Source: Cladocopium goreaui (taxonomy: Eukaryota; Sar; Dinophyceae; Suessiales; Symbiodiniaceae). Taken from it: DNA of 64,000 bases. A program made the position numbers and the translations under genes. Position 1 is the stretch's first letter. Every line of letters begins with the position of its first letter. Where the stretch lies: NCBI GenBank assembly GCA_947184155.2, contig CAMXCT020005024.1:260001-324000 (forward strand). The letters run 5' to 3'. The notes under the pieces were generated by a model. It was not told the DNA's origin. It saw only the letters and a list, made by a program, of their open reading frames with translations, and did not search any database. Shown here one piece after another: positions 14,498-23,400 of this stretch.

Positions 14498-17400
14498 AGA
14501 AGCGCGGACCAGGGAGGATTCGAGCTTCCAGAGACTTCTGTCAGCGTCATGACGACATCATCAAGACAGTGCCGCACCCATAGGGCAACTGGTCCAGATG
14601 CTTCAGCTTCTCACGCCCACATGGCCACCCTTTGGCCAGGCACCCTTTCAGGCTGGTGCTGCATACATTATGGAGCTCACCCGGCTAGTTTCCAGGGACG
14701 GTGGGGAGTGCTGGGCTTGTCCTCCATGTGGCTTCACTGCATCCTTAATACCAGGCTGAATTAAAACTACAGATCACTAGATCCCCAGAAAATTCCGGGG
14801 AAATGATCTAAGCCATTTGCAACCTATATCAACCATTGTAATGAGACAAATGAGCAAGAGTGCTGCCGCTACTGTATGAGATATGGCAACCACACTGACA
14901 AAAGATTAAACCATAAAGTCCTGGACCTGGTCCTCCTTCAGAGGGTCTGGCAAGACTGCACACGTAGACACATGCGCAAAACGATGCGACAAGCGCCAAC
15001 CGCACAAGCCAGCCTGTAAGTAGCATCAAGGTCTTGCAATTCAATCTATCGATAGACACAACCACCAATTAATGTGAAGGATGAAAAAATGGAAGGGAAA
15101 AACGCCTTTGGTGGACAAAACAACAATTTCCAAACACCTACGGGTCGGCTCAGTACCTCAGAACAGCTCAATAGAAGAAGATCATGCCATGAAGCGCAGA
15201 TCATGAAAACATCAAGTGTCCAAGGTGAGCAAAGCATAGGCATGGGCTTTCCCTGCTCCAAGCTTCTGGTTACAGGGGCTTCACTACCCAATCATCCAAT
15301 ATATTGGGATTATCGTCATGGAGTATGCTATTCCCGATTCACCAGCGACTGCAATCGAATGGTAGAGGGGTTTGAACAGTGCTGATCAACTTTTTTCTGG
15401 TTGTATACTCCAGTTTTTCAACGCACCGAAGCGCCTTGCAACTGATCTCGCAGTTGTTCGGCCTCCGGCCTATGCCAGGTTGACGTTTTCCATCATTCTT
15501 TGTCTGGCGGTTCTGGCTGTCTCATGTATCAAGGCTGGGCGAACGTGGTAGCAAATCAATGATGTATCATAATTTTCTAAGAGTTACTGGTATTTTGACG
15601 TATTTTGTTGGGGTGTATCCGGTGTATCCCATTTTTGGGCCCAGCCAACTCGCCGGTTGGGACCGCATTTTTTGAAGAGATCCAGAATTTTGTCAAGCAG
15701 GGTTTCTCGGGATGAGAGCAAACTTCTCAACACAGTGGCTAAAACAATGCCATAAACATAAATAATAGTTGCACCATCCATGTTTACCATCCCCCAGTCA
15801 TCACCATTTTCATAGGGTAGATATATATATATAAACCATTCCCAGTCAAGGGTCGCAAAAATGACATTGTTTTACTGACATTTATACAACTTCCTTTCAG
15901 CCCGCCGACAACAGTGAAACCAAACCTATTTTCCCATGAACTCTCTGGCCACCAGCCAGGGCATCAACAGCATCTACAGCAGGACTCGGTGGCTTCAATC
16001 GGGTGTCATGAAGGAAGAAACTGATATCTACTAGTAGCAGTGCATATGGCAGATGGATTTTTCATGATTTTTCCTGCGGACTCCCTGGCTCTTTCCATGG
16101 GTGAAGTTTTGTGCAAAGCCACGTACTTTCTCGCTGCGCCCGACATACCAAAGCCGGGTATTACTAGACGAGTCGTGAGACAAGTCCTGTTGTGAAGGTA
16201 GGATTTGTCATAGAAAAACTCACCTTTTCACTGGCCTTATCTCTCCGAGGATTCGGACACATTTTGGTGCCCAGACATCCATGATTGGATTGCTGCAAAA
16301 CATCCCCTGATTTTGGGCATCCATTAAACAAATCCACAATTTATAGCCACCTATGGATGATTTTCCCATGAAAAAACGCCAGGAATTTTTATTTTGGCCT
16401 GGCCATTGGCGTTGCCCTGCTAGCTGGCTGCCTCTGCTGCGCCAAAATCTCCGGTGCGTGCCACTTGGCGCAACCAGAGTGTGGTCAATGGTGCAGCAAT
16501 GGGTTATAGCACTCCCCAGAAGGGGAATTTTAGTGGGAATTTACATTTCTCTATCTTTCAGGGGTTACTAGCAAAAGAATGATATCATGTTGGGAAATTT
16601 CTAAGATCTAGGAAACTGCATTGTTTTTTTGAAAATCTACGTCTTTAACAACATGTTTGGACATTTCTGATCATGAAACAATAATGGACCTGGGTATACA
16701 CCCATATTTCCATTTGTCAAAACATTGGTATATCACATTATTGCTTTTGTGAAGATTGCGGTGCAAGGCCCACGAAGTCCCCACCAATCCAATGCCTGCA
16801 AAGGCCGCGGCGCCTTTTCAAGAGGCGTCGCCAAGCGTAGTCAGCTATGGCACATACGTCCCGCCACTGAAGGTGAAATAGCAGCGGAAATTGGCATATG
16901 AAAAGGGTAAATCTGAAGGATGCGGATGCATACTTGACATGGGGAAAAGTCATTCATTGAAAGAGGGTCCGTTTCGGACTGCTGTGATCCTTTGGATCAA
17001 AGGTACAAAAGTAAAGAAAAATGGCGTCACACGCCAGAACTGCTCATAGCTCGCGCTTGCAATGCCAGTCGGGCTTCTTCATCTGGAACTCCGGCAGCGC
17101 GAAGGCGGGCTTCATCATCCAGAATCGCTGAAGCTTCGGCCAGCACTTCGGGATCTTCATCAGCAAGCCCATTCGCCATGAAGTTGTCCATGTCTTGGGC
17201 CAGCGTGGTGTTGTTCATGTCATGGATGTACGGGGTCACATAGAAGCTTGCGCAGTTGTCGCAGGCATGCAACTCAATGACTGCACTGCGGTAGAGCTGA
17301 TAGCATTGATCGTCCAGATGCCATACGCGTCCACGAGGCGCATGATAGATGGGCCGGCCAACCGTGCATCTGTTATGCACATGATTGTGGATTTCAGCTC

Positions 17401-20400
17401 GGGCACGGCCTACAACATCTTTTGCTTCGTTGAAGATGGCCCTCAAGCGACCAATCTGTCGAATGTAACCCATTTTGTGCCGGTTCATCTGGCGGCACTG
17501 TTGATCCTTCTGCCAGAAACTGGCTTCAAGGCTCTTGAGCTGTTGCTGCAAATGTCGGATTTCTCGATCTGCAATGATCGGTCCACCAGGAACAGTCAGC
17601 TGCTGGACCTGTCGGGTCAGCTCCTCGATCTGGTCCTGCAGGGCGATGTTCTCCACCACTTTCTCATCCAAGCGGGCAGACAGGCGATCGCTTCGGATGT
17701 GCCTTTGTCTCAAAACGTGATTTCTTCCAATCCACCATCCGTGGACCCATCCGGTGAGGTAGGTACCCACCACAAAGACCACCAAGGTCAGCACCACAAC
17801 GGCATCCCAGAAGTAGTCCCAGTAGGAAGCCTTCGGCTCCTGGATGACGTCGACATAGGGGCATGTGTCAGGTGTGATTGGATCGCTCAGAGGAGCAGCG
17901 GCAGCACCAAGTGGTTGCAGAAGTCCAAGCATGAAAATGCAAAGGGCAAAGCGCAGCAATGCTCGAAGAGAAAGGATCGTCCATACGCCCTCAAACTTTG
18001 TTTCCGGGTCGTAGGAAATGTCCATGATCGGGGTGTGCACAATCGGCAGGGTGTCGTTAAAGTCCAGGTCAATGGCTTGGTCAGGACGTAGCTCCAAGTG
18101 AGCTGCAACAGCCTTGCCAGACATCTCATCCCAGTCGTTCATCTCATAGTTGATCTCTTCGCCAAAGCAGGCAAAGGTTTCCACAGGGACGTCTTCAGTG
18201 GTTTCAGGTTCTTCCACCACTGTGGCAAGAGGCTGCGAGAACTCATCTCTGCTGGCATTGCGGTCGGAGAGCTTCTTGCGCTTGGCCGCGATGTAGTCAG
18301 GATCCCAAGACAGCTTGATCCTTCCGTAGCGAAGGCGGTCTGCCAGCAATTGGCGAGTGCCCTCTTTGGTCAGGGAATCTGCATACTGTCTCTCACTGGA
18401 GATCCACTTCAAGCGGCCACCAAGCGATTCCAGCCCTTCTCGCAAGACCTTGATCTCCAAGCCAGTGCGCTTGTCTGTCAAGCCACTGCTGAGGCTCTCT
18501 CTGTAGTAGCTGTCGTAGAGGGCTTTGGCGTCTGTGACAAGCGTAGGCTCCAAAGGGCTCGGCTTGTGCAAGATGTTGGCAAGTGGCTCGTTCGGCTCCA
18601 AGAGGTGTTGGTAGAAGCGGCAAACAAAGTCCATGTTGTCGCAGGCCTGACTTGCTGATTGGGCTTCGGCTCCAAGACTCGAGCGGGCAACTCGTGGCAA
18701 CTTCGATGAGCGCCAGTCAATGATATGGTAGGCTCCTTCGGTGCCATCAAAGACGTCTTTGGAGACCAGCATGGTCAGGTAGCCACCTTGTGAGGAACCG
18801 TCACGTCGAATGCCAAATGCTGCATCGACCATCGTGACAAGTCGTAGATCTTGCACATCACAGATGCGTTCGTAGCAAAGTGCTACGTCAGCGTTGAGCT
18901 TGGCAAACTTGAGCAAGCGATTGGCATCGTGGATTGATTTGACCAGTCCTGCAGAGACTTGTCCAGCCAAAAGAGATGTAGAGCACTGCAAGTGCGGTTG
19001 TGATTGCACAGCGGGCCATTGTAAGGACCCAAGCAAGCCTCGCATCTGGGTGACCTCAGACGGTGTCATGTAGTCCTCAGGACCTCGATCACGTTGAAGT
19101 GAGATGGGCTTCACCTTGCGCAGATACTCTGCGTGATCCACTTTCCATCCACCAGTCGGGGTCTTTTGAAGGCTTGCGCCACAGTACTCCAGCTTGTCCT
19201 GGTCCTTCCATTCGCGGAAGTTGAAAATCTGTCGAAGCTGCTTGACAACGTGTTGATATACCAAAGATTCTTCAAGTCCACCTCCAAGCATATCATCCAC
19301 GTGGATGCAAACCATGCCAACGATCCGTTCGGATCCCAAACACTTGCTAGGGTCGGAGGCTTGAATGTCGGGGAAGTCAGCCTCGCAGATGAGGAAGCAG
19401 CAAGGATCCAGCATATGAGGGCGCAGCCCAATTGATGTCAATCTCCTTGAAGCTTCGAGAAACCATCTTCTCGGTGCGTCGATCTGTCCATAGCAAGGCT
19501 TGCGCAGCAGCATTCGGGTCGTCTCATCAGCACCCAAGATGTTGAGAACTTCTCGGGGTAGCTTGACCCATAGTTGTCGTTCTTGAGGAAGTCCTTGTAA
19601 GAATGCTGTTGCAACGTCGGCTGTCCATCCACACCACTGCAGGATTGAAGACAAAGACAGAAACATAGAGCGGCTCAGGCGGCTTGTGGTGGGAGCTGAA
19701 GTTTCCACCTTTCCTTCAAGCGCGTCCTGATCGTTGTAGCCGCGGACCACCAATCGAGCCTTAGCCCGCGGACTTCCGTCCGGATTCTTGCTCCACTTGA
19801 GCAGCATGCGTGGTCAAGGTGCGTTGCGGGTCAGCATCCCGAACGCTGGAAAACTCCCAGACTCCATTCTCGAAGAAACTGCGAAGCTCCTTGATCTTGG
19901 CCTGCATGAACTGCTCGCGCTCGTGCACGGTGAGTCCACGCTCATTGAGCTCAGAGGAGGCTTTCTTCTTGATGGCCGCATGTTTCTCTTGTCGTGCAAC
20001 CCTCTTTGCGGGAGTGGTGGCATACATGGCAAGCTCCTTTCTCACAGCCCCTGTCAGTTGGTACACAGTGAGTCCAGTCCAGGCGGCCTTGTTGGGCGCA
20101 ACCACAGTGTCAAAGCGGTCGGTGGAGACCTGGATGGTGCCATTGGGTGCACGCATCATCGTGACACGAACTGGGTCCAACTGCTTCAAGTCAAAGGGAC
20201 AGTCCTTCTCTTTGGTGATGTCGTGACGGCGATGTCTGGGCTGCAGGTGATGTCGAATCAGGCAACCAGCTTTGATCTCCCAGTAGTCGTGGAAGTTGTG
20301 GGCATCGAGCTGGAAGTAGCCATGCTCATCGATGCTCCATCCCTTGGGAAGATCACCACCACCAATGTCATCGACTGCAAAAGCTTGACCAAAGAGCTCT

Positions 20401-23400
20401 GAAGCAGGCTGTGGATCTGCAGGAGGTGCTTGTTGTGGATAAGGGTTATGGCGTCCTGCACCACGTCGCATGGGACCAAAGGGAGTGAACTGCATCGTCT
20501 CATGTTGATCCATCCTCAGCCGTCTTGTTCGGAAGTCTTCTTGGGCAGGCTCGTAGAGCGCAGAGGATGTGGATGTCAGTCCAAAAGGGTCAGGTGCAGG
20601 CGCAGATGCATCATCAGGTGTTGGAGGTAGTGTTGGAAGCGTAGCAGGTTCTTGGCCTGGCTCATCTTCATCGACGTTGATCGGCACAACGTTGTCGCCT
20701 TGTGGAACTTGGTCTGGAGGTGGTAGAGCTGGGACAGCTGGTGCTGGAAGAACAGCAGGTTGTGCTTGTCCAGGAAACTCAGGATGCTCAGCGGGTGTGT
20801 CAGCTGGTGAGGTCGGTGCCATGCTGAGCTCATCTTCATCTTCCAGTCCCAGTTCTCGAATGGCCTCATCCAGAGAAAGTTCAGGCCTCTGGGCCGTGGT
20901 GTCATAGGAGGTGCGCTGGCGCGTTGTTGGTGGCTGCAAGTCATCAGCATCATCGTCGCCAGCTTCTGAACCTGAGGCGATGTCGTCCTCGTTGAAGTCC
21001 TCAAGACGTCGTCGTCTGTTGATCTTGTTGAGGTCCAGAAACCTTGTGACACCTCTGGACCGCAGTGAGGCGACTTCACGTCGTGCTTCTTGAGCATCGG
21101 CCAGTTGTGTGTCGGCTGCAGTGAAGTCAGCGCGCACGTGGTGCGGTGAGCACCGGATCAGCTGCGTCTTGTAGGCCAGCCAGTAGAGCTCGGGCTTCTC
21201 GTCCTTGGAGTACTCAACCATGACAACCCTGGCAGGGCCATGCCATCTGATCTTGACCAAGCGGTCTTGTCGTTGATCCCTCCAAAAGAAGCACTTCTGC
21301 CCAATCTGCAAAGGGAGGTCTGTGCCTTGGTACTGTCGCAGAAGGGCACGTCTCAGCTTGGCATCAAGATCTGCAGAGATCAGGGCTCTCTTTGCTGCAG
21401 CTCGCTGTTGAAGAAGTTGTTCAAATTGGTCATGGTCTCCCAAATGGGCTGGAGCCAGCTCTTCCTGCATGAGTCCACCAGGAAGTCGAGGGACCTTGCC
21501 GAGGAGCCATTGAGATGGGCTGTAACCGGCCACGCTCACTGTGTCGTTGAGCTGTGGGACCACATAGGTCAGGGCCTGTCTGATGCCCTTTGTACCGGTC
21601 ACTTTCATGTCATCCATGTAGATCTCGATGGCGCGCCGCAAGGTGACGTGTCGGCGCTCGACCAAGGCAAGTCGATGGGACTCAGCTGGAGCCACAATGT
21701 GCTCGATGGCATGCTGAGTTGTCCAAGCGTTCATCTCCTCGCCAACCCAGCCGCGTCCTTCGTCAGAACAGAGGCATTGTGGAAGACCAAAGTGTCTGAT
21801 CCAGGCACGCTCAAGCCCATGTATGAGATGATCTCCACGTTCACCATGAAGTACCGTGGCAACAGTGTACTTGGTGGCTTGGTCAATGACACTGAGCACT
21901 GGGAACTTCTTCTCACTGGCATTGCACTTGATCCACAGCACATCAGCTTGCAGGCGTTCACCAACTTCTCGAACTTGATGTCGAAGAGCCGATGGTGCAA
22001 CCTGATTTGGACGCTTGTAGCGCAAGCAAGCAGTGCATTGGAAGTGGCGAGCTGCCTCAATGACTTGGTCGCTAGCTCCACGGCTTTGCAAGAGTTCGAC
22101 AAGTGCTTCAGGCTTGGGGTGGCCCAAGTTGCGATGCAATCGCTGCACAGTGCGAACTGCTTCGGTCTTCAATGCCGTCTGGAGCTTGACCAGGCATCCA
22201 GTGACCTCTTTCTGCTCAGAGACGGCGAAGCCAAAGTCCCAAAGCTGAGCAGGGTCAGGAGCACAGAGAGCAGCTGCAATCGTCGCTGCAAGGCCAGGTT
22301 GATAGTCCTCCAAGTATGAGGTGCGTCGGCCAAGTCCAGGTGCCGAGCCCTCAAGGGGACAGTGAACATGTTGTCCATCACATAGTTTGGCCAGTGCGGC
22401 CTGCATTGAAGTCTTGCTGGAGAGAATGCCAGTGGGCTTCTTGACCAACTTCCACCATCCATCCTTGTCAAGGCAGGCGCAGCCAAACATGCACTGGTGC
22501 AAGATGATCCAGTGTCCAGGAAGATCTTTCAGGGCTGTCGTGCGCCAGCTGAGAGCTCGCTCTGGTTGTTCGATGTGTGCATGTCGGGCGTTGTTGATCT
22601 GCTCCATGTAGATCTGGGTGACAAACATCAGGTGGCAGTCGTGGTGATGAGATCTCTTCAGGTAGAGGTCATGCTGTTGGGCTTCTGTCTTGGCATTCAG
22701 GTTCTGCATCTGGCTCCAAGGGCCGCAGGTTGGGGCCAAGTAGACCTCATCAGGCATCTCCGTTCGGAGTCGCTCCATGAAGGCTGTCTGGTGCTCTTCA
22801 AGGTCGAAGTCCCAACCAGTCTCATAGCTGAAGATCTCAACGTCCATGCCCATAGATTCTGCAATTGCAGACACCCTCGCACCACCGCAGTAGACTTCCC
22901 AGAGCAATCGCTTTCGGGATGGTTGATGGAGCTCTTCCGTGACATAGGCATGAAGCTTGTTCTCCAACGTGTTGAGAGTGACATCGCAAGTCTGCAGCAC
23001 GTGACGCTTGAGCGCACAAAGTCCATCCTGTGCTGCGGCTTGCACATTGGAGATGTCATCAAAGAGCTTGGTCTCCTTGTTGAAAGTGCCAAAGTCCAAG
23101 AAATCACCACTGGTGCCGCCATCAGCTGGGACCATGAGTTCAAAGGAGGGAGGAAACTGCCACATGTCGTTGTCGTACTCGTTGAGGAGAGAGACCAAGT
23201 ACTCACCGTGAGCACCCACAACTGCATCTTGCCATGGGGTGTCATCCAACTTGATCATCCGACTGCGGCAATCCAAAACCAGTCCCAAAGCTTCCATGAT
23301 GGGGCGTCCAAGCAACATCGGCGTCTCGCCAGGCAACAGGTACATCTGAACGTAGCCATGCTTGCCGCCAAGGTGAAGAGGAAGGCGGACAGTCCAGGTG

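Noticed and set aside
17195..18091. 298-codon + strand frame inside the retrotransposon
   Set aside because: Antisense shadow of the RNase H and tail region; no recognisable motif and the - strand reading is clearly coding.
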